58,376 nt of DNA, taken from contig JAJRYD010000010.1 of assembly GCA_024275955.1 (NCBI GenBank), positions 1-58,376 of the forward strand, read 5' to 3'. The DNA is from Nitrospirota bacterium (GTDB lineage Bacteria > Nitrospinota_A > UBA7883 > JACRGQ01). The number at the start of each line of letters is the position of its first letter. The first letter of the stretch is position 1. Below the pieces are notes generated by a model. That model did no database searches and had not been told where the DNA came from. It worked only from the letters and a program-made list of their open reading frames with translations. Shown here in pieces: positions 8,569 to 17,271 of the stretch. Both the position numbers and the translations under genes were made by a program.

Positions 8569-9344
8569 CTACCGTTTTTGCCGAACATCCGTTCAAGAGG
8601 CAGACCTGGTTTTTCAACCACGAATGCTGTTGAATCTTCCCATTCAGTTTGGAACTCAAGAGACGATAGAAAAAAGAGTATATAGTTAAACGGTACGGAA
8701 AGGCTTGGAGATTTCATTTCTGCCTTTACCTGCGCGTAGTAGGTTTTGTTCTTTTGAAAACCGCGGGTATCGCCGACCGGAACATCCTTAAGGACAGACA
8801 TCCATCCTTCCAAAGCGTTCATATCGTTTAAAACGAGATGGCGTTTATTAATTTCTATAAACGGCTCCTTATCTTCCGAAAAAAGAGTCTCACGGTTTTT
8901 AAGCTTTATAGCTTCAAGCTCTTTTTCAAAGTTTTCAGGGTCGGGCGGGGTTTCTGAAATAACTTCGATACCGTTAAACTCTTTGGTAAGGGAATCGTAC
9001 TTTACAACTTTGTGAACCTTTATGTCAGCTTCTCTTTTATCCCAGATTACAGAGCGGTCTCTGCGAAGGTTGATAGAATAGGTAAAAGTAACCGGCATGC
9101 CGGACATCAAGGCTTCACGCACGTCTTTGGTAAAAACATGTTCGAGATTAGCCGATACAAGAACTTTCGCGTAACGTTTCTTGACATGGACATCGACGAT
9201 ATGAGCATCGTCAGCGTAGGACGATCCTGCCGGTAGGCCAACGGAAAAAACCGATACCATCAAAAATAGGGTCGAACTCCTCAAAAAGGTTCTCCTAACT
9301 CCAGATGTTAAATAATAGCGAAACCCTACTCTGGAATGTATCAT
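8565..9344 (-). CDS. DUF4390-family exported protein
   Basis: A 259-residue protein with an N-terminal signal sequence (hydrophobic SSTLFLMVSVFSVGLPAGSS, with likely cleavage near YADD) followed by a mostly beta-type region. It resembles DUF4390 proteins, which are typically encoded directly upstream of NtrY-like kinases, as here with a 4-bp overlap. The function of the family is unknown. Location and co-transcription suggest an extracytoplasmic partner of the kinase, but that is inference. A late hydrophobic stretch (about 220-232) could contact the membrane. It is divergent from glgC with 169 bp between them. Confidence 0.75.
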   Translation of the reverse strand: MIHSRVGFRYYLTSGVRRTFLRSSTLFLMVSVFSVGLPAGSSYADDAHIVDVHVKKRYAKVLVSANLEHVFTKDVREALMSGMPVTFTYSINLRRDRSVIWDKREADIKVHKVVKYDSLTKEFNGIEVISETPPDPENFEKELEAIKLKNRETLFSEDKEPFIEINKRHLVLNDMNALEGWMSVLKDVPVGDTRGFQKNKTYYAQVKAEMKSPSLSVPFNYILFFLSSLEFQTEWEDSTAFVVEKPGLPLERMFGKNGR

Positions 9345-9513
9345 TTTCAGGCATAAAATTCAAGAAAATCAAGCCTTTTCAGAATTTTATCCGTTTATTA
9401 GCTAGAAAAGAGCATCTAAGGCACCTATTGAAAGATAGAAATAGCAATTAAACATCAATGCCATATAATGAACGAGCAGTTTCGTCTTAGAAAATTTTCA
9501 TTGGGGCTATATT

Positions 9514-10734
9514 GTGCATATTCTGGCTATGATTCTCGCGGGTGGACAGGGTGAGAGGCTTCGGCCGCTGACCGACGACCGTACCAAGCCTGCCGTGCCG
9601 TTTGGCGGAAGATACCGGATTGTAGACTTTGTCCTTAGCAACTTTATAAACTCGAAAATACTGAGGATAAAAATCCTTACACAGTTCAAGTCAGACTCGC
9701 TGAACCGCCACCTAGCGAGAGGCTGGCAACTGGCGCCGCAACTCGGGTTTTATATCGACCCTGTACCGGCACAAATGCGGACGGGAAAAGTCTGGTACCG
9801 TGGAACTGCCGACGCGATATATCAAAACCTAAACCTCATACGCGATGAAAACCCTTCACAGGTATGCGTGTTCGGCGGCGATCATATATACAGAATGGAT
9901 ATACGCCAGATGGTTCACTTTCACGAAAAAAAAGATGCCGACCTAACGATAGCGGCAATACCAAAACCTATCTCTATTGCCAGTCAGTTCGGCGTAATTG
10001 AAGTTAATAAAGAGTGGAGGATAACAGGTTTTCAGGAAAAACCGAAAAACCCGACCCCAATGCCGGGAAGGCCGGATATGGCGCTGGTCTCTATGGGAAA
10101 TTATATTTTTAAAAGAGAGAAGCTTGTCGGCTGGCTGGAGGAAGATGCCTCAAACGACAGCTCCCATGATTTTGGCAAAGATATAATTCCAAGCAAGGTT
10201 AAGAGTGACAAACTCTACGTCTACGATTTCTCCCAAAATAATGTTCCGGGCCAAGAGAAAAAGGAAAACGGCTACTGGCACGATGTAGGAACCTTGCAGC
10301 AATATTTTGAAGCATCAATGGAGCTACTGGAAGTCTCACCGGTGATGAACCTCTACAACAACGACTGGCCTCTACACACCTTCACCGGCAACAACCCTCC
10401 GGCAAAATTCGTTTTTGCCGACGATGAAAACCAAAGGATAGGCATAGCGACCGACTCTCTGGTGTCGGAAGGATGTATAATATCCGGCGGCAGACTGCAT
10501 AGGTGCATTCTTTCTCCCGGCGTTAAGATAAACTCCTACTCACACCTAGAAGAGTCGATAATTTTGGAAGGAGTAAACATAGGCAGGCATTGCAGAATAC
10601 GAAAAACGATAATAGACAAACGGATTCAGGTACCGCCAAAGACGGAAATCGGGTTCGATATAAAAGCCGATAAAAAAAGGTTTCATGTTTCCGGTTCTGG
10701 AATAGTAGTCGTTTCTAAAACGGCGAAATTCTAA
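9514..10734 (+). CDS. glgC: Glucose-1-phosphate adenylyltransferase (ADP-glucose pyrophosphorylase)
   Basis: A 406-residue GlgC, which makes ADP-glucose from glucose-1-phosphate and ATP for glycogen synthesis. The N-terminal nucleotidyltransferase motif is [17 protein letters not shown], with [17 protein letters not shown] next. [12 protein letters not shown] and [10 protein letters not shown] follow, and the C-terminal third is the left-handed beta-helix ([15 protein letters not shown]). The start is GTG 9514, preceded by TTGGGGC. The GH57 gene follows after 15 bp, forming a glycogen/maltodextrin operon. A 92-bp segment of this gene is duplicated in inverted orientation at 5921-6012. Confidence 0.95.
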   Translation: MHILAMILAGGQGERLRPLTDDRTKPAVPFGGRYRIVDFVLSNFINSKILRIKILTQFKSDSLNRHLARGWQLAPQLGFYIDPVPAQMRTGKVWYRGTADAIYQNLNLIRDENPSQVCVFGGDHIYRMDIRQMVHFHEKKDADLTIAAIPKPISIASQFGVIEVNKEWRITGFQEKPKNPTPMPGRPDMALVSMGNYIFKREKLVGWLEEDASNDSSHDFGKDIIPSKVKSDKLYVYDFSQNNVPGQEKKENGYWHDVGTLQQYFEASMELLEVSPVMNLYNNDWPLHTFTGNNPPAKFVFADDENQRIGIATDSLVSEGCIISGGRLHRCILSPGVKINSYSHLEESIILEGVNIGRHCRIRKTIIDKRIQVPPKTEIGFDIKADKKRFHVSGSGIVVVSKTAKF

Positions 10735-10749
10735 CAGCAAAACAGCTTT

Positions 10750-12894
10750 ATGGGCAAAATATATTTTCTCTTCGGCATACATAACCACCAGCCGGTCGGC
10801 AACTTTGAGCATGTTTTTAGCGAAGCTTACGACAAATGCTATTCCCCCCTGCTTGAAACGCTTGCGAAGTTCCCGAAAGTACGTTTCTCAATACACCATT
10901 CCGGCCCGCTTATCGAATGGATAGAAACAAACAAGCCTGAATATATGAAAAAGCTTAAAAAGCTTGTAGACGAAGGGCAGACAGAAATAATGAGCGGCGG
11001 TTTTTACGAACCTATACTCTCCATTATTCCAGAAAGCGACGCCAGCGGACAGCTGGAGATGATGAACCAGTGGGCGGAAAAAAAGTTTGCAAAAAAGCCG
11101 AGAGGCGCATGGCTGGCAGAGCGGATATGGGACCCTGCCTTGCCCCGCATACTGAGCGACGCCGGCATGGAGTATACCCTGCTCGACGATACGCACTTTA
11201 ATTACGCAGGGCTATCGGAAGACGACATGCACGGCTACTACGTTACCGAAAGGCATGGCTCGGCAACGGCTCTCTTCCCTATAGATAAGTTCCTTCGCGA
11301 CTCCCTGCCTTTCAGACAGCCGGAAGAAACGCTTCACTACTTTCGAGAGCTGATAAAAAAATTTGGAACCACCTGCGTTACCTACGGCGACGACGGCGAG
11401 AAGTTCGGCCTATGGCCGGAGACTTACGACTGGGTCTATAACAAAAAATGGCTGGAAAGATTCCTTAAAATGCTTTCGGACAACCGTGACGTTGTGAAAA
11501 CTATAACCTACTCCGAATATATAGACCGCTTCCCGGCCAGAGGAAGAATATACCTGCCGATGGCATCGTACGAAGAGATGATGCACTGGACTCTGCCGAA
11601 AGACTCTGCTGTTACGCATACATCCATATTAGAAGAGCTTAAAAACGAAGACCGGATGGAGAGATACAAACCTTTTCTGCGTGGAGCGATGTGGGACAAC
11701 TTTCTAGTAAAGTACGAAGAGAGCAACAACCTTCATAAAAGAATGCTGTACGCTTCTAAAAGAGTTAAAGAGGCTACCGCCAAAACCAAAAGCATAAAAA
11801 AGCGTGAAGAGATGCTACGCGAACTTTATAAGGGACAATGCAACTGCCCTTACTGGCACGGCCTTTTCGGCGGGCTTTACCTTAGCAACCTGCGCCACGA
11901 GGTATATAGAGGCCTTATAAACTCCGGCAAATCGGCCGATGAAATACTGCACAACAAAAAAGAGTGGATAGAAATAAACGAAACCGATTTTCACAAAGAC
12001 AATATAAAAAAGACCGTGACAGAAACCAAAGACCTCTTTGTGCTTATAGACCCTAGCTACGGCGGAAGCGTGGCGGAGATAGATTACAAACCGGCCTCTT
12101 TCAATATAACTAATATAATTACAAGAACGGAGGAGGAGTACCACCAGAAGATAAGAGACGCAGGCGCAGATGAAAGCTCGCGAGACGAAAGCAAGATACT
12201 CTCCCCCCACGACAGAGTGGCGATGAAAGACGGCGACCTAGGCTATAAACTTGTTTTCGATAAATATATAAGACGCTCCTTTTTTAATTATTTTACCGAG
12301 TCGATGCCAAGTGTCGAAACATTCCGCCAAGCATCGGCAGTAGAGGCCGGCTTGGCTCCCGACCAGCCGTACAAGGTTACGCAAGTCTCTAAAAAAGGCG
12401 ATAACGGCATACTGGAACTCTCGCACGACGGACACCTAAACCTCAACGGACAGCCTATGCCTGTATGGGTGAAAAAACTTTTTAAGGTAAACGCCAAAAA
12501 ACCGGAGATTGTCTGCGAAATGAATGTCAAGAATAATGGCGATACCCCTATAAGCTTTTATCTTGGGATGGAATGGAACTTTACCCTTTTGGCGGCAGAC
12601 GCACTCGACAGACATATAACCATAAACAGCGAGCAGTATAAGATGAACTCTACCGGCGAACATGCCGGAATAAAAAGCTGGAAAATGACAGACGAATATT
12701 TCCGTTTTTCTGTCGGCTTTTCGCTAAAAGAACCTGCCACGCTACTGCACTACCCTATCGAAACTGTCTCGCAGTCGGAAGGCGGGTTCGAGGCGAATTA
12801 TCAAGGCACCTGTTTCATCGCCGTCACCAAGATGGAAATAGCCCCCGGCAAAACCGGCAAAGCTGTCTACAGGCTGAATATAAAAAGCGTTTAG
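10750..12894 (+). CDS. GH57 4-alpha-glucanotransferase / alpha-amylase
   Basis: A 714-residue glycoside hydrolase family 57 protein of the Thermococcus 4-alpha-glucanotransferase type. The N-terminal barrel starts FGIHNHQPVGNF. The catalytic nucleophile is E124 in WLAERIWDP and the acid/base is D214 in TYGDDGEKFGLWPET, almost the same numbers as the archaeal enzyme (E123/D214). The C-terminal half is beta-rich, as in the DUF1925/DUF1926 domains. It probably disproportionates maltodextrins or trims glycogen. It lies 15 bp after glgC, consistent with glycogen turnover. No signal peptide is seen, so it is cytoplasmic. Transferase versus hydrolase activity cannot be settled by sequence. Confidence 0.9.
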   Translation: MGKIYFLFGIHNHQPVGNFEHVFSEAYDKCYSPLLETLAKFPKVRFSIHHSGPLIEWIETNKPEYMKKLKKLVDEGQTEIMSGGFYEPILSIIPESDASGQLEMMNQWAEKKFAKKPRGAWLAERIWDPALPRILSDAGMEYTLLDDTHFNYAGLSEDDMHGYYVTERHGSATALFPIDKFLRDSLPFRQPEETLHYFRELIKKFGTTCVTYGDDGEKFGLWPETYDWVYNKKWLERFLKMLSDNRDVVKTITYSEYIDRFPARGRIYLPMASYEEMMHWTLPKDSAVTHTSILEELKNEDRMERYKPFLRGAMWDNFLVKYEESNNLHKRMLYASKRVKEATAKTKSIKKREEMLRELYKGQCNCPYWHGLFGGLYLSNLRHEVYRGLINSGKSADEILHNKKEWIEINETDFHKDNIKKTVTETKDLFVLIDPSYGGSVAEIDYKPASFNITNIITRTEEEYHQKIRDAGADESSRDESKILSPHDRVAMKDGDLGYKLVFDKYIRRSFFNYFTESMPSVETFRQASAVEAGLAPDQPYKVTQVSKKGDNGILELSHDGHLNLNGQPMPVWVKKLFKVNAKKPEIVCEMNVKNNGDTPISFYLGMEWNFTLLAADALDRHITINSEQYKMNSTGEHAGIKSWKMTDEYFRFSVGFSLKEPATLLHYPIETVSQSEGGFEANYQGTCFIAVTKMEIAPGKTGKAVYRLNIKSV

Positions 12895-12910
12895 TGTTGA
12901 TTATTGTTTA

Positions 12911-13138
12911 ATGGCAAGAGGAGGGATGCCGTACAAAGAATACAAAATCGTTTCAACCTTCGAAGAAAGGCTTGGCACCATATTTCTAGGGGCATCCGGC
13001 ATACCAGTCAAGGAACTGGAAAGTACCCTAAATCAGGAAGCTTCAAGCGGCTGGCAGATGATATTTCAAATTATCAAACAAAAACGGATGTTCCTATTCT
13101 GGACAAGAGAAACGGTATTGCTAACCTTAGGCCGTTAG
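12911..13138 (+). CDS. DUF4177-like small protein
   Basis: A 75-residue protein with the pattern of DUF4177: an N-terminal beta strand YKIVST, a central helix with L...LNQEASSGWQM (matching the LN..GA.GWE core) and a terminal strand. The function of the family is unknown. The start is unclear. ATG 12911 has no Shine-Dalgarno, while ATG 12926 (MPYKEY) fits the family N-terminus but has AGGAGG almost touching it. It follows the GH57 gene by 16 bp and may be read through from that operon. Confidence 0.6.
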   Translation: MARGGMPYKEYKIVSTFEERLGTIFLGASGIPVKELESTLNQEASSGWQMIFQIIKQKRMFLFWTRETVLLTLGR

Positions 13139-13163
13139 GCATTTTAGAAAAGACGAAGCTACC

Positions 13164-13235
13164 TGTTTTGATTACTGCCGAATAAGGCTAGAATATTCCT
13201 TATGGAAACGCTTTATACTAAACCGAAAGATTTTT
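13164..13235 (+). pseudogene. Duplicated 5' end of hisD (upstream region plus 11 codons)
   Basis: This 72-bp segment matches the hisD upstream region and first codons at 14301-14372, including the block CTGCCGAATAAGGCTAGAAT. The copied start at 13202 encodes METLYTKPKDF and then a stop, against MKTLDTKSKDF in hisD. The two copies are direct repeats flanking mgsA and a mobile repeat. Identity is moderate (roughly 80%), so the event is older than the glgC fragment. The matched promoter-proximal part may still act as a promoter for mgsA. Confidence 0.75.
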
Positions 13236-13311
13236 AGACAGACGCTAAACCAGACGGCGTGAAACGGCACAGGCATCTATCGGCACAGATATTTAAAGAA
13301 AGGTTGAACCA

Positions 13312-13788
13312 ATGAAGGATGAAGTCTCCATCAAGATAAAACTCCCCGCTAAAAAACGTATCGCTCTTATCGCACACGATTCGCGTAAAAAAGATATGCT
13401 CGACTGGGCGCGCTACAACAAAGATTTACTCTCTAAAAGAGAGCTGTACGCCACAGGAACAACCGGAACGATACTAGAAAGGGAGCTTGGCCTAGCTATA
13501 AGTAAGTTTAAAAGCGGCCCTTTGGGCGGTGACCAGCAGATAGGCGCGAAGATTTCCGAGCATAAAATAGATATCGTTATATTCCTCTGGGATCCACTGC
13601 AATCTCACCCGCATGAGCCGGACATTCATGCCTTGCAAAGAATCGCGACCGTATACAACATCGTTCTGGCGTGCGACAGATCGACGGCAGATTTTATTAT
13701 CTCCAGCCCTCTTATGGATGAGCCGTACGAAAAGCTGATACTCGATTACGAAAAAAAACGTATGGGCCAGATAGACAGCCTCTTGTAG
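13312..13788 (+). CDS. mgsA: Methylglyoxal synthase
   Basis: A 158-residue methylglyoxal synthase, which converts dihydroxyacetone phosphate to methylglyoxal and phosphate. The phosphate-binding ATGTTG is at about 47-52. SGPLGGDQQIGA holds the catalytic Asp (D74, E. coli D71). FLWDPLQSHPHEPDIHAL contains the active-site His region, and TAD is near the end. Shine-Dalgarno AAAGG lies 9 bases before ATG 13312. It stands alone between two direct repeats derived from the hisD start. A GC-rich hairpin (CCGCCT-AGC-AGGCGG, about 13870-13885) follows and may end the transcript. Confidence 0.95.
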   Translation: MKDEVSIKIKLPAKKRIALIAHDSRKKDMLDWARYNKDLLSKRELYATGTTGTILERELGLAISKFKSGPLGGDQQIGAKISEHKIDIVIFLWDPLQSHPHEPDIHALQRIATVYNIVLACDRSTADFIISSPLMDEPYEKLILDYEKKRMGQIDSLL

Positions 13789-13980
13789 CGCCGGTTTGGG
13801 AAATACCGTCTCGCCTAGTACCGGCACCGCGCCTATCGACGCGGCCGATGCGAAATGCCGGATAACCTCCGCCTAGCAGGCGGGGGCGGTAGCGGCGCGA
13901 TAGATTCATTTTTTTGTCATCACAAAAATTCAACGAAATTGACGATGCGGTAATCTAAAGGGGTTAGACTCCATCTTCAT

Positions 13981-14110
13981 GGGACTGTTTCCAAAAGAGT
14001 TTTTTTGAGCGCTTTAAGGGGAAGTTCGTTTCTAAACTTCTTTTAAATAGAGTCTTTAGAAATTGGTAATTTATAGAAAAATCAAATTTATCTCATTCGG
14101 CAACAGCCCG
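13981..14110 (-). repeat. 129-bp MITE-like element, copy 2
   Basis: Runs from GGGACTGTTTCC to GGCAACAGCCCG in minus orientation. It is flanked on both sides by TTCAT (13976-13980 and 14111-14115), a perfect 5-bp target-site duplication. It lies in the 551-bp gap between mgsA and hisD, immediately before a decayed copy. Confidence 0.85.
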
Positions 14111-14126
14111 TTCATAGCTTTAACCA

Positions 14127-14250
14127 TGCTGTTGCCGAAACAGTTTTTGGGGCATTTGGAGAAAAGGCTCCTCTTTTAACTTTTTTAAATAGATGTTTTG
14201 GCGGTTGGTTGTTTTAAATAAAATCAAATTTATAGAATTTGCCAACAGAC
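14127..14250 (-). repeat. Decayed MITE-like element, copy 10
   Basis: Same orientation as copy 2, 16 bp after it. It aligns along most of its length (GCTGTTGCCGAAACAG at the left, AAATCAAATTTAT...TTGCCAACAG at the right) but carries many substitutions. This is an older insertion, showing that the family has been active over time. The rest of the gap up to 14339 is the hisD promoter region and shows no gene. Confidence 0.65.
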
Positions 14251-14339
14251 TATTAATGCCGGCTCGCAACCAAACGGATTAACTGCCATTTTGCCGGACA
14301 GGTTTTCATTACCTGCCGAATAAGGCTAGAATATCAACC

Positions 14340-15623
14340 ATGAAAACTCTTGATACAAAATCGAAAGATTTTAGAAAAAGCTTTGCTCCTGTACTAAACA
14401 GAACTACTGGAAGTTCTGGCAGGGTAACCGCCAAAACTGTTGCCGATATCGTTGCGAAAGTGCGAAAGAACGGCGATAAGGCGCTCTTTGCGTACACAAA
14501 AAAGTTCGACAAGGTAAGCTTTACGCCTAGAACCATCCGCGTATCGCCTGCTAGGATGAAAACGGCAGAAAAAGATATTCCGCCAAAACTAAAGTCGGCA
14601 ATAAAAACAGCTCTCGCCAACATAAAACGGTTCCACAAAATGCAGGTAGAAAAAGGATTCACGATAAAAACCGGCAAAAGCTCTAAGGTCGGCCAAAAAG
14701 TTACCCCGCTTAAGCGGGTAGGGCTGTATGTCCCGGGCGGTAGTGCATCGTACCCATCATCGGTACTGATGAACGCAATCCCCGCTATAGTAGCCGGCGT
14801 TAAAGATATCGTTATCTGCTCCCCTGCGCCGAACGGCATTACCAACCCTGCGGTAATATATGCGGCGGCACTTTGCGGCATAACCGAGTTTTACAAAGTG
14901 GGCGGAGCGCAGGCGATAGCCGCTATGGCGTACGGCACCAAAACTATAAAACAGGTAGATAAAATTACAGGCCCCGGCAACGCCTATGTGGCGGAAGCCA
15001 AACGGCAGGTTTTCGGGCAGGTAGATATAGATATGATTGCAGGCCCAAGCGAACTGCTTGTAATAGCCGATTCATCCGCCAACCCTGCTTGGGCGGCGGC
15101 AGACCTCTTGGCACAGGCAGAGCATGATATTCTTGCATGGCCTATACTTTTAGCCACTTCAACATCGTTCATAAAGAAAACCGTGGCGGAACTTTTAAGA
15201 CAGGTGGAACAGCTTGACAGAAAAAATATAGCCAAAAAGTGCCTCGCCAAACGCTTTTACGCCGTCAAAACAGCTTCTATAAACGAAGCTATTAGCTTAG
15301 CTAACGAAGTGGCGATAGAACACCTTGAACTCGCCTTCAACGGCGCGGAGAAGGCTGTTAATAAGATAACAAACGCCGGAGCGATATTTGTTGGGCATTA
15401 CTCCGCCGAAGTGCTGGGCGACTATATAGCAGGGCCGAACCATGTTCTGCCTACATCCGGCTCGGCACGGTTCTTCTCGCCTTTAGGTGTTTACGATTTC
15501 GTGAAGCGAACCTCGATAATCAATTATTCCAAAGCCGATTTTGCGAAACTGGCCGAAAAGACGGCAGTCTTTGCCGATTCCGAAGGGCTTGACGGCCATG
15601 CCCGCGCGTCAAGAATTCGGTAG
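14340..15623 (+). CDS. hisD: Histidinol dehydrogenase
   Basis: A 427-residue HisD, catalysing the last two NAD-dependent oxidations of histidine synthesis. Family motifs are in order: VGLYVPGGSASYPSSVLM, GGAQAIAAMAYGT, ITGPGNAYVAEAKRQV, DMIAGPSELLVIAD, the zinc-ligand region LLAQAEHD, then IAGPNHVLPTSGSARF and FSPLGVYDFVKRTS. The length is normal and no other his gene is near. Its 5' end and upstream region are duplicated at 13164-13235. No clear Shine-Dalgarno precedes ATG 14340. Confidence 0.96.
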   Translation: MKTLDTKSKDFRKSFAPVLNRTTGSSGRVTAKTVADIVAKVRKNGDKALFAYTKKFDKVSFTPRTIRVSPARMKTAEKDIPPKLKSAIKTALANIKRFHKMQVEKGFTIKTGKSSKVGQKVTPLKRVGLYVPGGSASYPSSVLMNAIPAIVAGVKDIVICSPAPNGITNPAVIYAAALCGITEFYKVGGAQAIAAMAYGTKTIKQVDKITGPGNAYVAEAKRQVFGQVDIDMIAGPSELLVIADSSANPAWAAADLLAQAEHDILAWPILLATSTSFIKKTVAELLRQVEQLDRKNIAKKCLAKRFYAVKTASINEAISLANEVAIEHLELAFNGAEKAVNKITNAGAIFVGHYSAEVLGDYIAGPNHVLPTSGSARFFSPLGVYDFVKRTSIINYSKADFAKLAEKTAVFADSEGLDGHARASRIR

Positions 15624-15629
15624 ATAAGC

Positions 15630-15743
15630 CTACATAAGGTTCCAGCTCTTATCTAAAGCACCCGCTACCGCCTGCGGCGATACGCTTACCTGCAAAAACT
15701 CTATGGAGTTTTCATAAATTATCTTTTCCGCGCGGGGCGACCA
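15630..15743 (-). pseudogene. C-terminal remnant of an unidentified gene
   Basis: On the minus strand a frame without start codon reads EKIIYENSIEFLQ followed by VSVSPQAVAGALDKSWNLM and a stop at 15630. The composition looks protein-coding, unlike the surrounding DNA, and the upstream part becomes GC-rich junk (about 15744-15790). I do not recognise the family, and no matching gene exists in this window. It converges on hisD. The remaining DNA to 15872 shows no gene. Confidence 0.4.
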
Positions 15744-15872
15744 TTGCCCCCGCCTGCAAGGTGGTTGCACAGGAGAAGCGAGCAATGCTAAGGAGGGCAA
15801 ACAAAAAGCGAGGGAGCGTACGGTCAGTATGTGAGCAAGTTTTTTGTGAAACCCGACGACGCTTATCTAAAA

Positions 15873-16001
15873 GGGGCTGTTGCCCAATGAGATAAATTCG
15901 ATTTTTCTACAAATTACCAATCGCTAACGGCTCTATTTTTAAGAAGTTAGAAAATGAACTTCCCCTTAAAATGCTCAAAAAACTCTTTTGGAAACAGTCC
16001 C
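15873..16001 (+). repeat. 129-bp MITE-like element, copy 3
   Basis: Runs from GGGGCTGTTGCCCAATG to GGAAACAGTCCC. It is flanked by TAAAA on both sides (15868-15872 and 16002-16006), a perfect 5-bp target-site duplication. It inserted directly upstream of the rpsF leader region. Confidence 0.88.
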
Positions 16002-16006
16002 TAAAA

Positions 16007-16065
16007 GCAAGGTTGCATCGGGTACTGTGGGTATGGTAAATTCCTCGCTTACAATCTAACCTTGC
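16007..16065 (+). promoter_or_regulatory. Possible structured leader of the rpsF operon
   Basis: GCAAGGTT (16007-16014) pairs with AACCTTGC (16058-16065), enclosing a 43-base G-rich region, about 45 bases before rpsF. Autoregulatory leaders bound by S6-S18 are known upstream of rpsF in many bacteria. I could not match the specific conserved bases of that motif, so this is only a candidate. Confidence 0.3.
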
Positions 16066-16111
16066 TCTGGGCAAAAGGCACAGGGCTTAACAACCGTAAG
16101 GAGGATTCGAT

Positions 16112-16498
16112 ATGGCTGTAAAGCCTAGAAAGTACGAACTTGTCTATATAGCCGAGCCTGACCGTTCCGAAACTCAGATAGGGGAACTCACCACAGAAAT
16201 CAAGAGCTTCATCGAGAACGAAGGCGGAACCATTGAGCATGTAGAGCAGTGGGGCAAGAAAAAGCTAGCTTATCTGGTAAAAAAGCACCGCTACGGCCAT
16301 TTTACGATGGTAATTTTTGACGCTCCGCCGGAAATTGTAGCAAAGCTTGAGCGTATGCTTAAACACCACGATAACGTAATTAAATATATCTCTCTTTTGC
16401 GCGACGCTCGTTCGACGCTTATGAAACCGCCTGCCGGGGATTCTTCTACCTTCTACAGCCACGACAGGTTCGGCGGCGGCGGAAGAGATAGGCATTAA
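16112..16498 (+). CDS. rpsF: 30S ribosomal protein S6
   Basis: A 128-residue S6. It has the start RKYELVYIAEPD, the central EQWGKKKLAYLVKKHRYGHF and the strand FDAPPEIVAKLERMLKHHDNVIKYI of the ferredoxin-like fold. The C-terminus ends in a Gly/Arg/His-rich tail. A strong Shine-Dalgarno (TAAGGAGG) lies 7 bases before the ATG. It is the first gene of the conserved rpsF-ssb-rpsR-rplI cluster. S6 binds S18 on the 30S platform. Confidence 0.96.
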   Translation: MAVKPRKYELVYIAEPDRSETQIGELTTEIKSFIENEGGTIEHVEQWGKKKLAYLVKKHRYGHFTMVIFDAPPEIVAKLERMLKHHDNVIKYISLLRDARSTLMKPPAGDSSTFYSHDRFGGGGRDRH

Positions 16499-16500
16499 CG

Positions 16501-16914
16501 ATGGCAAATCTTAACAAAGTATTCCTTATGGGCAACCTTACCCGCGACCCGGAGTTAAGATATATCCCTTCCGGTCAGGCTGTAAGCACGTTAGGGCTTG
16601 CGGTAAACAACAAGTTCGGCAAAGACCAAAAAGAGGATGTTCTTTTTATTGATGTAGATGTGTGGGGCAAAACCGCCGAAAACTGCACGCAGTACCTGCA
16701 TAAAGGCTCTCCAGTATTCATTGAGGGGCGTTTGCGCCTGCAACAGTGGGACGATAAAACATCCGGCCAGAAGCGGAGCAAGGTGTCGGTAACAGCTAAT
16801 TCTGTGCAGTTCCTCTCTTCTGGCAAATCCGGCGGTGGCGCTGGAGAAAGGTTCCCCGACAGCCAGCACGAGAGCGACTCACCCGCGGGCGGCGATGACG
16901 ACGTTCCGTTTTAA
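16501..16914 (+). CDS. ssb: Single-stranded DNA-binding protein
   Basis: A 137-residue SSB with one OB fold (about 1-108): LNKVFLMGNLTRDPELRYIPSG, then FIDVDVWGKTAENC and VFIEGRLRLQQW. A flexible Gly/Ser/Asp linker follows, ending in the DDDVPF tip that recruits partner proteins. It starts 2 bp after rpsF and shares its transcript. Confidence 0.96.
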   Translation: MANLNKVFLMGNLTRDPELRYIPSGQAVSTLGLAVNNKFGKDQKEDVLFIDVDVWGKTAENCTQYLHKGSPVFIEGRLRLQQWDDKTSGQKRSKVSVTANSVQFLSSGKSGGGAGERFPDSQHESDSPAGGDDDVPF

Positions 16915-16944
16915 ACGATATGAAATTTAGGAGTTTTTAAAAAA

Positions 16945-17214
16945 GTGGCAAGATTTAGAAATAACGACGACGATGGCGGCGGCGGCAGAAAGAAAAAGTT
17001 TTTTACAGGCAAAAAAATATGCCGTTTTTGCGCCGATAAAATAAATTTTATTGATTACAAAGATACCAAAACCCTGCGCAACCTTATTACGGAACGCGGG
17101 AAGATTATTCCAAGCCGTGTGTCGGGAAACTGTGCCAAACACCAAAGGGCGCTTACGTTTGCCATTAAACAGGCGAGGAACATCGCCCTGCTTCCGTTCA
17201 CCATAGAGCTGTAG
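16945..17214 (+). CDS. rpsR: 30S ribosomal protein S18
   Basis: An 89-residue S18 starting at GTG 16945, with TTAGGAG upstream. An N-terminal basic and Gly-rich extension leads into [10 protein letters not shown]. The pairs CRFC and NCAKH form a zinc-binding-type (C+) S18. [13 protein letters not shown] and the RNA-binding end [10 protein letters not shown] are conserved. It is the third gene in the cluster. Confidence 0.96.
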   Translation: MARFRNNDDDGGGGRKKKFFTGKKICRFCADKINFIDYKDTKTLRNLITERGKIIPSRVSGNCAKHQRALTFAIKQARNIALLPFTIEL

Positions 17215-17271
17215 CATTTCAGAAAAAAGCCCAAAAGGTTTTAGCATGGTTTTTCGGCTGGCGGAAGATAA

